A stretch of 64,000 nucleotides of DNA from Planctomycetota bacterium (lineage in GTDB: Bacteria; Planctomycetota; B15-G4). This document shows, piece after piece, positions 17,757 through 26,636 of this stretch (its first letter is position 1; the number at the start of each line of letters is the position of its first letter). Position numbers and translations under genes: made by a program. Below the pieces are notes generated by a model, which saw nothing but the letters and a program-made list of their open reading frames with translations, searched no databases and was not told the DNA's origin. The DNA lies in assembly GCA_029245865.1 (NCBI GenBank), contig JAQWOM010000002.1, forward strand, positions 1 through 64,000. Reading direction: 5' to 3'.

Positions 17757-18514
17757 CACGATCCGGGCTCCGATCCCTCTCCTGCGCTCGGCGAACTGGA
17801 GCGCACGAGGCCCAAGACTTCACTTTCCAGATCGTGTCCATGCGAAGCAGCCCGGTCCTGCATCTCCTGAAGGCTTGTATCAACGAGCAATCTCCCATGA
17901 CTGATGACCAGCAAGCGGTCCGAAATGCTTGCCACCTCGCTCAGGTTGTGACTGCTGAAAAGAATCGCGCGGCCTTCGGCAAGCTCTCGAATGAACTCTC
18001 GAAAGGCCACAACCTGCAACGGGTCAAGGCCGTGTGTCGGTTCATCCAGCAAGATCACCTGAGGGTCATGGATCAGCGCAGCTGCTACTCCGACCCGCTG
18101 CCGGTATCCCTTGCTGCACTGATTGACGCGCTTCTTGAAAACGTCCTTGATGGAGCACTTCTCTCCGACCCAGGCCATGCGCTCTTCAAGCCATGGGCCT
18201 GACACGCCACGCAACCGCCCAACGAAACGTAAGTATTGGTCAACTCTCATCGTTTCATACATCGCGTTGTGCTCGGTCAGGTAACCGAGCACCCGACGCG
18301 CCTCGAGCGGATGACTCGAGACGTCATGCCCAGCCACGGTGATCCGTCCGCTGGTCAGTGGCAACCAGGTGCACATCATCTTCAGCAGCGTGCTCTTGCC
18401 CGCACCATTGGGCCCCAGAAATCCGACGATGTCGCCCGCGTTCACATGGAAAGAAACCCCCTCCACGGCGACGACCGATCCATAGCGCTTCGTGACGTCG
18501 ACGACGTCAATCAT
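17756..18514 (-). CDS. ABC transporter ATP-binding protein (GldA-like)
   Basis: This predicts a 252-residue ABC ATPase. Walker A is GPNGAGKST (34-42). The signature is CSKGYRQR (133-140), a C/S variation on LSGGQ seen in GldA/CcmA-type exporters. Walker B is ILLDEP (about 154-159), followed by the D-loop GLDPLQ and the switch His in LFSSHNLSE. It is the first gene of a four-gene minus-strand operon with permease, double GldG and DUF4340 genes, joined by 1-4 bp overlaps. It should power the complex from the cytoplasmic face. Confidence 0.93.
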   Translation of the reverse strand: MIDVVDVTKRYGSVVAVEGVSFHVNAGDIVGFLGPNGAGKSTLLKMMCTWLPLTSGRITVAGHDVSSHPLEARRVLGYLTEHNAMYETMRVDQYLRFVGRLRGVSGPWLEERMAWVGEKCSIKDVFKKRVNQCSKGYRQRVGVAAALIHDPQVILLDEPTHGLDPLQVVAFREFIRELAEGRAILFSSHNLSEVASISDRLLVISHGRLLVDTSLQEMQDRAASHGHDLESEVLGLVRSSSPSAGEGSEPGS

Positions 18515-18559
18515 TCAAGGGCTCCGCAAGAGACGCGCCGAAAGGCACAAGGTGCGCGG

Positions 18560-18565
18560 ATTATA
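18560..18565 (-). promoter_or_regulatory. Putative -10 element of the ABC operon
   Basis: On the minus strand the bases read TATAAT, a perfect sigma-70 -10 hexamer in a GC-rich region. It lies 46 bases upstream of the ATPase start codon, on the side facing the divergent oxidase gene. No convincing -35 hexamer is visible at 16-18 bases. Confidence 0.4.
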
Positions 18566-18776
18566 GGCCGCTGCGGCTCGCAGACACACCTGCTTCCAGC
18601 GTTAAGATGAACTCTCCAGAACCTGCTGACCGACCCCCGGCTCGAACTCCCCGGGCTCCAGATACGTGCCAGGTCGATACGGTGTGGGAGAATACGCATC
18701 AAGCGATTCGGGGGGTCAGAACTCAAGCCCCTCGCCGATCCGAGTTCAATCTGGCGATGAGGAAGAGGTGTTTCCG

Positions 18777-19988
18777 TTGAGAACGCCCACATATGACGTT
18801 GCTGTGGTGGGTGCGGGCATCGTGGGCCTCGCAACGGCCGATGCCCTGGCCCGGGAGGGCGCGCGAGTCCTCGTGATCGAGACCGAGCGCGAGGTAGCCC
18901 TCCACCAAACCGGACACAACAGCGGCGTCATCCACTCTGGCCTCTACTATCGCCCAGACTCCCAAAAGGCTCGTCTCTGTCGCACGGGGCGGACACTCCT
19001 GCTGCAATTCTGCAAGGAACGAAACGTGCCCGTCGATGTTTGCGGCAAGCTGGTCGTCGCGACTCGTGAGGAAGAGATCCCTCGGCTCGAAGCCCTCGAA
19101 CAACGTGGCATGGCGAACGGCCTCTTGGGATTGGAACGCCTGGGTCCGAGTCAGATTCGCGAACGAGAGCCCCATGCAGCAGGACTCGATGGGCTACTCG
19201 TTCCCGAGACGGGCATCGTCGATTTCCGCCGAGTTGCCCAAGCACTGGCTGAACGATGCCGAGAACACTCCGTAACAATTCGTACCGAGGCCCAACTGCA
19301 CAAAGTCGACGTTGCGAGCGACCTGACACTCCAGACGAACGCAGGGTCATTTCACTCGGATTCCCTGGTGAACTGCGCTGGCCTGGAGGCAGATCGCGTC
19401 GCACGCATGTGTGGCCTCAAGCCCCACGTCACCCTGGTGCCTTTCCGGGGCGAGTACTACCGAATGGTTCCCTCGCAACGCGAACTGATACGACACGTGC
19501 TCTATCCAGTGCCAGACCCTTCCTTGCCATTCCTCGGAGTGCACTTCACACGAACGGTCGATGGCGAAGTCGAGATAGGACCCAATGCCGTCTTGGCGGG
19601 AAGCCGAACTGGCTACGCACGCGGTGACGTGAAGTGGGCAGATCTTGTCGACATGTTGCGAAGCAAGGGCTTCTTGCGCATGGCGTGGTCACATCGCCGC
19701 ACGGGACTCGCAGAATGGATGAGGTCGCGTAGCACGCGGTCTTCCCTCGAGGCCATGCAACGCCTTCTCCCCACTCTTCATCGACAAGACATCGAACGAG
19801 CGGGAAGCGGCGTGCGTGCGCAGGCCGTCTCCAGTGAGGGCAAGCTGCTGGATGATTTCGTTCTGCTGAGAGGAATGCATAGCCTCCATGTCCTCAACGC
19901 CCCCTCACCTGCCGCGACCGCCGCCCTGGCCATCGGAGCCGAACTCGCCGACCGGCTCTCCTCGGATGGCAAGCAGCCCACCGGCTGA
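18777..19988 (+). CDS. lhgO: L-2-hydroxyglutarate oxidase
   Basis: This predicts a 403-residue FAD-dependent oxidoreductase of the DAO family. The N-terminal dinucleotide fold has VVGAGIVGLATA. TGHNSGVIHSGLYY is the characteristic motif of L-2-hydroxyglutarate oxidases/dehydrogenases, and the C-terminal GSGVRAQAV belongs to the same group. It should oxidise L-2-hydroxyglutarate to 2-oxoglutarate, a metabolite-repair reaction. A TTG at 18777 is chosen as start because AGGAAGAGG lies about eight bases upstream and the length then equals the usual 400 or so. The in-frame ATG at 18666 would add 37 unrelated residues. Transcription is divergent from the ABC operon. Confidence 0.87.
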   Translation: MRTPTYDVAVVGAGIVGLATADALAREGARVLVIETEREVALHQTGHNSGVIHSGLYYRPDSQKARLCRTGRTLLLQFCKERNVPVDVCGKLVVATREEEIPRLEALEQRGMANGLLGLERLGPSQIREREPHAAGLDGLLVPETGIVDFRRVAQALAERCREHSVTIRTEAQLHKVDVASDLTLQTNAGSFHSDSLVNCAGLEADRVARMCGLKPHVTLVPFRGEYYRMVPSQRELIRHVLYPVPDPSLPFLGVHFTRTVDGEVEIGPNAVLAGSRTGYARGDVKWADLVDMLRSKGFLRMAWSHRRTGLAEWMRSRSTRSSLEAMQRLLPTLHRQDIERAGSGVRAQAVSSEGKLLDDFVLLRGMHSLHVLNAPSPAATAALAIGAELADRLSSDGKQPTG

Positions 19989-20055
19989 CAGACCGCACTC
20001 ATCTCGGCCGGGGACTTGGTAGTGTGACGCGACCCATCACCAGGATCCGTGTCGC

Positions 20056-22473
20056 GTGCTGCACAAGCAGAACCGAGCTCAAGCTCTCTCTCTTCAGGCC
20101 GCCTTCGCGACCGCTTCCGTCGTAGGACTCCAGGTCCTGCTACCGCGGGTCTTCAGCGTTCTGCTCTGGTACCACCTCGGATTCTTGGCCGTCAGTCTCG
20201 CCATGCTGGGGTTTGCCGCCGGCGGTCGCCTTGTCCGGCGACGCGTCACGCGTACCGGCGAACCAGGAGGCGGGCTCGACCGTGGCTTGCTCGGTGCCCT
20301 TGCGGGACTCGCCGCGCCTCTCGCCATCGTGAGTATTTTGCGCCTGCCGCTCGAGCCCACTGACCTGCTCGACGATCCCATCGCCATGCTCTCCATGCTC
20401 GGCATGGTCATTGCCGTCGCCGTCCCCTTCTTGCTGCTCGGGACACTCATCTGTTCGGCACTCGACGCAGGTCGCGAACACATCGGCCGGGTCTATGGAG
20501 CCACCTTCTTGGGCGGTGCTGCGGGCGCCTTGCTCACCATCACTGCCATGCAATTGGGTGGCGCCCCCCTGGGCCTCGCACTCGCAAGCCTGCTTCCACT
20601 CTTGCCGCGACCACGCCTTGCGGGGCTTCCGGCCCTCGCGCTTGCTGCCACCGTGCTCATCTTTCCCACCGACCTGCTGCCATTTACCAGTCGCAAGCAC
20701 TTCCCTGCGCTCAGTCCCGAGCAAGTCTTGCAAGAGAGTGACACGGCGACCACGCACACGGTGTTCTACAACAACCTTCAGCACCATGGCCTGTGGGCTG
20801 ACCACCCCGACTACTACGGACCGATCCCCCGCAGCATTGCGGCAGCTATCGACGCGTGGGCGATCACCTTCATCACTCAACGCGAGGGGCCTGATGACTT
20901 CCCTCTCTATCTCGATGCGCACCCAGCTGGACTCGCATATGTGGGCGTGCAACCAGACTTCGAGGCACTGGTCATCGGCGCAGGCGGCGGATGGGATGTT
21001 CTGCAAGCCCTCAAAGCAGGTGCTGGACATGTCACTGCCGTCGAGATCAACGCATCCATCGTGGATGCCGTCACAAATCGCTGGGCTGAGTATTCGGGCA
21101 ATCTTTACCAGGACCCCCGCGTCGAAGTGCACGTGGCCGAGGGTCGACACTTCCTCGAAAATGACGATCGAAAGTACGACCGCATCGTCCTGGCGGGAGT
21201 GGACACTTTTGCGGCGACTCAAGCAGGAGCGTTCGCCCTCTCCGAGAACTACCTCTACACGGTCGAAGCCCTGCAGACCTACCTCGACCGACTCAAACCG
21301 GGCGGTATTTTGTTCATGACTCGGTGGTGGTTTGAGCCGCCTCGGCAAACGCTTCGGCTTGCGCTCACGGCCGCCGAAGCCATGCGTGAAGAGGGAATTG
21401 AAGATCCGCGCAAGCGACTCTTTATCGCGCTCGGCAAGAACGCACTCTTCTTCATGAAGGGTGGAAGCGACTTCACAGCCCCGGAGTTGGACACGCTCGA
21501 ACTCGCGGTTCGCAAGCGCGGACTCCAACAGCTCTATGCATGGTCTAGCCCATGGGATCCCGCACCCCGCCCGAGCCAGCCAACGCTAGTGGCCGCACTC
21601 GATGCCGAAGACCCCGAAGCCTGGGCACGTGCCTATCCCTACCGAGTAGATCCCACGACGGATGACCGCCCCTTCTTCTTCGAAAACGGCAAGCTTCAGA
21701 CGCTCTTCCGTGCGGAGGGCAACTGGATCCACGATCGAGTCGGAGGGCAAGAAGTGCTCGTCGCGACATTGATCGCTCTTCTTGCCCTGGCATGGCCGCT
21801 TCTCTTCTTTGGAACGCGACCGAGCGCCTCGAACACAGAGACCGGCAATCAACGATCCACTGGCTTCACGCTCGCACCCTTCCTTTTCCTGGGTATTGGA
21901 TTCCTATTCGTCGAGATCCCGCTCATGCAGCGACTCTCGTTATTACTCGGACATCCGCTCTATGCGGTCACGGTGGTGCTCGTCTCTTTGCTCACCTGGT
22001 CCGGTCTCGGCTCCATGCTCGCGGGGCGCCTTTCTCCTCGCGCGGCCCCGCTCTTGCTCGTCACAACCGCAATCACGGTGGCCGCCATCCTCGTCGGCGG
22101 GTATGAGCCCCTGATCGGCATGGTGAGTCGCTGGACCTTCACGTCTCAGGTTGCAGCGGTCGTGGCCTTCCTTGCCTTGCCAGGGCTGACCATGGGAACT
22201 GGCTTTCCGATGGCGATTCGCGCCCTCGGTGACGCCCAGCCGACCTTGGTCCCCGCAGCCTTCACGTGGAATGGCTTTGCGTCCGTGCTTGCCGGTCCGC
22301 TCGCTGTCCTGGTAGCTCTCCAGGTGGGCTTTCGCATGACGTTGCTCTTCGGAGCACTTTGCTACGTCCTTGCGGCGTTGATGCTGCTCCTTGCGCGTCA
22401 CGGAGAAACTGCCCAGGCCTCGCGTGCCTTCGCGGCAGAAAGATCCGACCGGCGCTCTAAGCCCGCGACTTAG
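20056..22473 (+). CDS. Membrane-fused spermidine-synthase-like methyltransferase-fold protein
   Basis: This predicts an 805-residue protein in three parts. The N-terminal block has about six membrane helices. A central soluble spermidine-synthase/SAM-binding fold starts near residue 300 with VIGAGGGWDVL, followed by VTAVEINASIVDAV and later DRIVLAGVDTF. The C-terminal block has about seven helices. Such fused proteins are widespread in environmental bacteria, and their reaction is not established. The Asp residues that bind putrescine in true spermidine synthases cannot be confirmed here. The start is a GTG at 20056 with AGGA about ten bases upstream. The 3' end overlaps the convergent glycosyltransferase gene by 17 bp. 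Confidence 0.8.
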   Translation: MLHKQNRAQALSLQAAFATASVVGLQVLLPRVFSVLLWYHLGFLAVSLAMLGFAAGGRLVRRRVTRTGEPGGGLDRGLLGALAGLAAPLAIVSILRLPLEPTDLLDDPIAMLSMLGMVIAVAVPFLLLGTLICSALDAGREHIGRVYGATFLGGAAGALLTITAMQLGGAPLGLALASLLPLLPRPRLAGLPALALAATVLIFPTDLLPFTSRKHFPALSPEQVLQESDTATTHTVFYNNLQHHGLWADHPDYYGPIPRSIAAAIDAWAITFITQREGPDDFPLYLDAHPAGLAYVGVQPDFEALVIGAGGGWDVLQALKAGAGHVTAVEINASIVDAVTNRWAEYSGNLYQDPRVEVHVAEGRHFLENDDRKYDRIVLAGVDTFAATQAGAFALSENYLYTVEALQTYLDRLKPGGILFMTRWWFEPPRQTLRLALTAAEAMREEGIEDPRKRLFIALGKNALFFMKGGSDFTAPELDTLELAVRKRGLQQLYAWSSPWDPAPRPSQPTLVAALDAEDPEAWARAYPYRVDPTTDDRPFFFENGKLQTLFRAEGNWIHDRVGGQEVLVATLIALLALAWPLLFFGTRPSASNTETGNQRSTGFTLAPFLFLGIGFLFVEIPLMQRLSLLLGHPLYAVTVVLVSLLTWSGLGSMLAGRLSPRAAPLLLVTTAITVAAILVGGYEPLIGMVSRWTFTSQVAAVVAFLALPGLTMGTGFPMAIRALGDAQPTLVPAAFTWNGFASVLAGPLAVLVALQVGFRMTLLFGALCYVLAALMLLLARHGETAQASRAFAAERSDRRSKPAT

Positions 22474-23662
22474 GCGCACGGACAACCGCGTTCAAGATGT
22501 CTTGCATCTTGGCCATGGCAAGCTCCCATGAGCACTTCTCGATAGCCGTTTGCCGGGCAAACCGCCCCATGGTCGCTCGGCGTTTCGGGTCATCGAGTAG
22601 AGCAAGGACCTTTTCGGCGAACAATTTCGGATCGTCGGCAACTTCCATGTTCACACCTTCAATCAACGGTAAGCCGCCACAGCTAACAGTCGTTGCAACC
22701 ACCGGGCGCTCTAACGACCAGGCCTGAAGGATCTTGTTTTTGATGCCCGTGCCCCGCTTGAGCGGACATACAAAAACAGATGATTTTTCAACCCACGGTT
22801 TCACGTCATCCACGAAACCGGTCACGGTCACCCCGTCGGATGCGAGTGCTTTCACACCGTCGATAGGATCCTTGCCAACAATGAACAACTTGACGTCCGG
22901 ACGCTGCTTGAGAATCAGTGGCAGGACTTCCTTCACAAAGTCCTGAATCCCTTCTTCATTAGGGCGAAAGTTCATGGTCCCTTCGAACACGAGGCTTGGA
23001 AAATCCTCGGGGACCCCTTGAGGAGCGTAAGTTTCATGGTCGACACCATTCGGCACCACGCGCACTTCGAGGCCAGGGCAATGACTATTCAGAGTCTCCT
23101 TGTCTGTTTCTGAGACCACCGTGCAAATGCTGACATGCTCCAGGTATTTGCGCTGGAATCTCCACGTCTGGAGATAGGAGCGCCATGCTCGCACCCAATC
23201 AAAAAATGAGCCGGCGCGACTGAGATCAATGCGCGCTTCTTTGACAGCTTCGTCAGCAATATCCCCCAGAGTTGGGAGACCCAGTCGGTGGCTATACACG
23301 AGCATCTTGGCTCCCGCAGTCCAGACAAGGTCGATGTGATGCTGCTCCATCACTTTCAGCACCGCGACATAAACGGCCGGATCAAAGTCATGGAGATCGT
23401 CGGGCGACAACGCTCCCAGCACGCGCCGAAAGCCACGAGGCTTAACAAGTGAGCGTGCAGGGAGGATGCAAGTCGAGGCGAACATCTTGCCAAGGTCTTC
23501 TGGCAACTGAGCCTCCCCCTGGCTCTCCCCGGCCAGCGGCTCCAGCGAAACCAGGTGAAGCTCATGGTCGGCTGCCAGCCGCTTCACGTAATTGTAGTTG
23601 TGAAGGTTGTAGCCATCATGGATCGGATGCATCGGCCTGTGCGTGAGTAGAAGAATCTTCAC
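22457..23662 (-). CDS. GT4-type glycosyltransferase
   Basis: This predicts a 401-residue GT-B glycosyltransferase. It opens with KILLLTHRPMHPIHDG. VVPNGVDHETYAP marks the domain junction. VFEGTMNFRPNEEGI and PLKRGTGIKNKILQAWSLERP form the donor site, similar to sugar transferases of the TIGR03087 (PEP-CTERM/exopolysaccharide associated) type. The GTG at 23662 is chosen because it coincides with the first beta strand and has GGGG a few bases upstream. The in-frame ATG upstream adds 41 residues of non-homologous sequence. The divergent neighbour encodes a sulfotransferase, suggesting one surface-glycan locus (inference). Confidence 0.88.
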   Translation of the reverse strand: MKILLLTHRPMHPIHDGYNLHNYNYVKRLAADHELHLVSLEPLAGESQGEAQLPEDLGKMFASTCILPARSLVKPRGFRRVLGALSPDDLHDFDPAVYVAVLKVMEQHHIDLVWTAGAKMLVYSHRLGLPTLGDIADEAVKEARIDLSRAGSFFDWVRAWRSYLQTWRFQRKYLEHVSICTVVSETDKETLNSHCPGLEVRVVPNGVDHETYAPQGVPEDFPSLVFEGTMNFRPNEEGIQDFVKEVLPLILKQRPDVKLFIVGKDPIDGVKALASDGVTVTGFVDDVKPWVEKSSVFVCPLKRGTGIKNKILQAWSLERPVVATTVSCGGLPLIEGVNMEVADDPKLFAEKVLALLDDPKRRATMGRFARQTAIEKCSWELAMAKMQDILNAVVRAPKSRA

Positions 23663-23881
23663 GACAACCCCAATACCGAGCCGACCTACCGAGCCAAGGC
23701 CACAACAACGCGTACCCACCGCCGCTGCGCCAACTGAGGAGTCTACCGGACAACCCAAGGCACCCAAAAAAACACTGGTCGGCACTCTAGCACTGCTTAA
23801 TGACTATGGTTACAGCACAGTCTGATCCAAACGAAGAAGACCCCCGTCTTCGCCACGCCCGCCCCGTGCAGGTCCTTGCCC

Positions 23882-24739
23882 ATGGCCCGCCCCGAATACC
23901 TCATCGCCTATTTTGGGCACCACAAGTGCGCTTCGACCTGGGTCCACAGCATCCTCGCCAGTGTTTGCGATGAGATCGGCTTGCAATCGAGCTACCTCGC
24001 CAATGAAGAAATGTTTGGCGGCGACCTGCCCAGCTACCTCGCTCAGAACAGCGTCGATGTCCTGAGCCTCGTAAACGCCAACATCGAACATGTGCGCAAG
24101 CTGCCCGAGTTTCGCGGATTTCATATGGTTCGCGACCCGCGCGACATTCTTGCCAGCGCCTACTTCAGCCATTTACACAGTCACAAAACTGAAGCCTGGC
24201 CTGCGCTGATCGAGCATCGCAACAAATTACAGCGCGTGTCTAAGGAAGAAGGCCTCTTCCTTGAAATGGACTTCAATGCGAGTGTCTTTGAAGACATGAA
24301 GACATGGGATTACGAACAGACGAATGTGATGGAACTCAAGCAGGAAGTCTTTACCAAAGACCCGCTCAACGGATTCGTGGAAGTTTTCCGGTTCTTGGGC
24401 GCGTTGGATGAAACACACCACGGGAAAAAATCGCAGGCGAAATACCTACTCACTTCCGCAGCTAATGTCATCCGCCGTCACTACAAGCTGCCCATCGGAA
24501 AATCCATGGCAAGTCTGCCAGCCGAGCGCTTACTGGGCATCGTTCACAATCACCGTTTCGAAACAAAAACTGATGGGCGTGCAGCCGGCGACGAAGATGT
24601 CACCAGCCATTACCGAAAAGGCACAGCAGGCGACTGGCGCAATCACTTCAAGGCCGAGCACGTCACGGAATTCAAGCAGCGGCACAATGAGCTGATCCTC
24701 CAGCTTGGCTACGAAACCAATCCGGACTGGGGCCTCTAG
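23882..24739 (+). CDS. Sulfotransferase domain protein
   Basis: This predicts a 285-residue sulfotransferase. FGHHKCASTWVHSIL at the N terminus is the PAPS 5'-phosphosulfate loop. MVRDPRDILASAYFSHL contains the Arg and Ser of the 3'-phosphate site in the classical RDPRDxxxSxYxS form. The C terminus (HYRKGTAGDWRNHF) matches the KGxxGDW motif of sulfotransferases. Acceptor unknown. The ATG at 23882 is used; a TTG two codons upstream is possible. It is the second such gene in the window and is distinct in sequence from that at 4898-5839. Confidence 0.85.
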   Translation: MARPEYLIAYFGHHKCASTWVHSILASVCDEIGLQSSYLANEEMFGGDLPSYLAQNSVDVLSLVNANIEHVRKLPEFRGFHMVRDPRDILASAYFSHLHSHKTEAWPALIEHRNKLQRVSKEEGLFLEMDFNASVFEDMKTWDYEQTNVMELKQEVFTKDPLNGFVEVFRFLGALDETHHGKKSQAKYLLTSAANVIRRHYKLPIGKSMASLPAERLLGIVHNHRFETKTDGRAAGDEDVTSHYRKGTAGDWRNHFKAEHVTEFKQRHNELILQLGYETNPDWGL

Positions 24740-24764
24740 CCCTCAAGCGAAACGTGCGGCCCTC

Positions 24765-25985
24765 CTAGAGCCTCTCTGTCGAACGAGCCGACTCACGCTT
24801 CAATGCATCGGTGACCGCACTCGCCAGCTGTTCATACTGCTCCGAACGGTTGTAGAGCTGCGCAGAGACTCGGATCAATCGCTGCGGTGATTCCGGGAAA
24901 CTGTGCACGGGCACCTCGATACGATGCTCTGACCACAAACCCTCCTGCAAAGCTGAGATCTCAAGTGGCGCCACCTCGCCGGAGCCCGGCTCGGCGGGAA
25001 GCACGACAGATGCCATGGAACCAATCATCTCTTCCGGCGCAGACTCCTCACACTGCAACGCAGCACAGAGAGTCGAACGTGCAGCAAGTGCCTTGGAACG
25101 ATTCGATGCCATGAGCGCAGGCCACCCGCCCTCGATCAACCCACCCATCACGTCGATGGAGGCCGGGACACTGAGCCAGGCGGTTGGATCTGCAGTCCCG
25201 GTCCAGTCGAACTCGAGTTGATACAGAGTGCGGTCCGTGCGAGGGCTATTGGCTCCATGGCTCACGACAAGAGGCCTGACCTGAGACCGACGGTCTTGAC
25301 GCACAGAGAGGAACGCGGCTCCCTTGGGTGCACTCATCCACTTGTGACAGTGACCGACGTAATACGGAACATCGAGTGCACGCAAATCGAGCGGCAACAT
25401 CCCCGGAGCGTGAGCCCCATCGACAAGAAGGTCGATACCGCGTGACTCAATTTCTCGCGCAAGTCGTTCAACCGGAAGCACGAGAGCCGTAGGGCTTGTC
25501 ACGTGATCTAGCAACACCAGCTTCGTACGTGGCGTCACAGCCTCTAGCACCGACTCGACAACCTCATCTGAAGATGCGATCGGCCACGGAAGATGCGCCA
25601 CGGTCACAACAGCGCCGGTATCGCTTGCAACCGAGCGAGCTGCATTACTACACGCGTTGTAGCCATGATCAGTGATGAGGATTTCGTCGCCTGGCTTGAA
25701 TGTCATCGAGCGCAACAGCGTGTTCACGCCAGTTGTCGGATTGGATACGAAAGCAATGCTCTCGGAATCTGCGCCGACAAACTCCGCAAGCCGCTCACGC
25801 GCCGTGTCCAACAACGGCTCGTACGCACGCAACAAAAAGTCCATGGGGTTGCGTTCAAGTTGCGCACGAAAGTCGCTCTGGGCAGCAAGGACTTCGACCG
25901 GGCACGCCCCGAAGGAGCCGTGATTCAGAAAGACGACTGACGGGTCTAGCCCCCAGGCGTCGGCGGGATCTTTGGTTGTGGTCAT
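24765..25985 (-). CDS. Class V aminotransferase (isopenicillin-N-epimerase-like)
   Basis: This predicts a 406-residue PLP enzyme of the class V aminotransferase fold. FLNHGSFGACP at 19-29 is the hallmark of the isopenicillin N epimerase-like subgroup. Asp189 and His192 in LVDGAHAPGM contact the cofactor, and Lys215 in GHCHKWMSAPKG is the Schiff-base lysine. Members act as epimerases, cysteine desulfurase relatives or lyases, so the reaction is unassigned. No beta-lactam genes are nearby. The gene is convergent with the sulfotransferase gene, with 25 bp between stops. Confidence 0.88.
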   Translation of the reverse strand: MTTTKDPADAWGLDPSVVFLNHGSFGACPVEVLAAQSDFRAQLERNPMDFLLRAYEPLLDTARERLAEFVGADSESIAFVSNPTTGVNTLLRSMTFKPGDEILITDHGYNACSNAARSVASDTGAVVTVAHLPWPIASSDEVVESVLEAVTPRTKLVLLDHVTSPTALVLPVERLAREIESRGIDLLVDGAHAPGMLPLDLRALDVPYYVGHCHKWMSAPKGAAFLSVRQDRRSQVRPLVVSHGANSPRTDRTLYQLEFDWTGTADPTAWLSVPASIDVMGGLIEGGWPALMASNRSKALAARSTLCAALQCEESAPEEMIGSMASVVLPAEPGSGEVAPLEISALQEGLWSEHRIEVPVHSFPESPQRLIRVSAQLYNRSEQYEQLASAVTDALKRESARSTERL

Positions 25986-26171
25986 CCCTCGATTGGACCG
26001 ATTGGCGATGTCATACGTCTAGAGTTCTCCTGCCTGCCCAGGGCTCACCCTATGAAACGGATAGAAAAACAAGCTGCGAAACACCCCGATCACATGGAAT
26101 CGCATGACCACGCCACATCGACTCGGAACCACCTCCTCATTGCGCTACCTTCGCCCGAGAAATGACTGCCT

Positions 26172-26519
26172 ATGTGCACTGACAACTCCCCTCCTGACTC
26201 CGAACCCTCTCCGACCCCACTTTGGTCGGTTTACGTTGTTCGTCGATCCGATGGCGCCCTGTACACAGGCATCGCCACGGATGTCGCGAGGCGACTGGCA
26301 GAACACGAGGCGGGAGAAGGCCGCGGGGCCAAATCGTTACGCGGACGGGGCCCACTGACTCTTGTCTTTGCGCAAGAGGTCGGTGGGCGCGGCCTCGCCA
26401 CGCGTATTGAAGCGCACATCAAACGCCTTTCCAAAGCGCGTAAAGAGGTCTGGATCCAGGATGGCTCGCTCATCAACCGAATTCTTGAAGCTCTCCCAGA
26501 GCGCAAGACCGAGCCATAG
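26172..26519 (+). CDS. GIY-YIG nuclease family protein (YhbQ-like)
   Basis: This predicts a 115-residue protein. The fold-defining segments are WSVYVVRRSDGALYTG (18-33), in which VYVV stands for GIY and YTG for YIG, then RRLAEHEAG and the acidic TRIEAHIKRL helix. This size and pattern is the UPF0213/YhbQ group, small cytoplasmic proteins with a presumed DNA-repair-related nuclease fold. No mobile-intron features are present, so a homing role is unlikely. Its immediate neighbours are not functionally related. Confidence 0.85.
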   Translation: MCTDNSPPDSEPSPTPLWSVYVVRRSDGALYTGIATDVARRLAEHEAGEGRGAKSLRGRGPLTLVFAQEVGGRGLATRIEAHIKRLSKARKEVWIQDGSLINRILEALPERKTEP

Positions 26520-26636
26520 CCGGGTCAGGAACTGCCCGCACGATGTCTCGTGCAATCTCGTTCGGTACAGTGCCTAGAAGTGGCCCATGCCAGTACGCGC
26601 AGAAGCCTCGAACGGAATGGCAATCCGGAACCTTCT

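Noticed and set aside
18515..18776. Divergent intergenic region checked for SRP RNA, 6S RNA or riboswitch
   Set aside because: GC-rich inverted segments occur, but none of the conserved cores of these RNAs is present.
20140..21528. 462-codon minus-strand open frame opposite the spermidine-synthase-like gene
   Set aside because: Its translation is rich in His, Glu and Arg without domains, while the plus strand encodes clear membrane helices and a SAM-binding motif.
26172..26519. GIY-YIG gene considered as a homing endonuclease or mobile element
   Set aside because: It has the size and motif layout of the housekeeping UPF0213/YhbQ group, and there is no intron, repeat or target-site duplication nearby.
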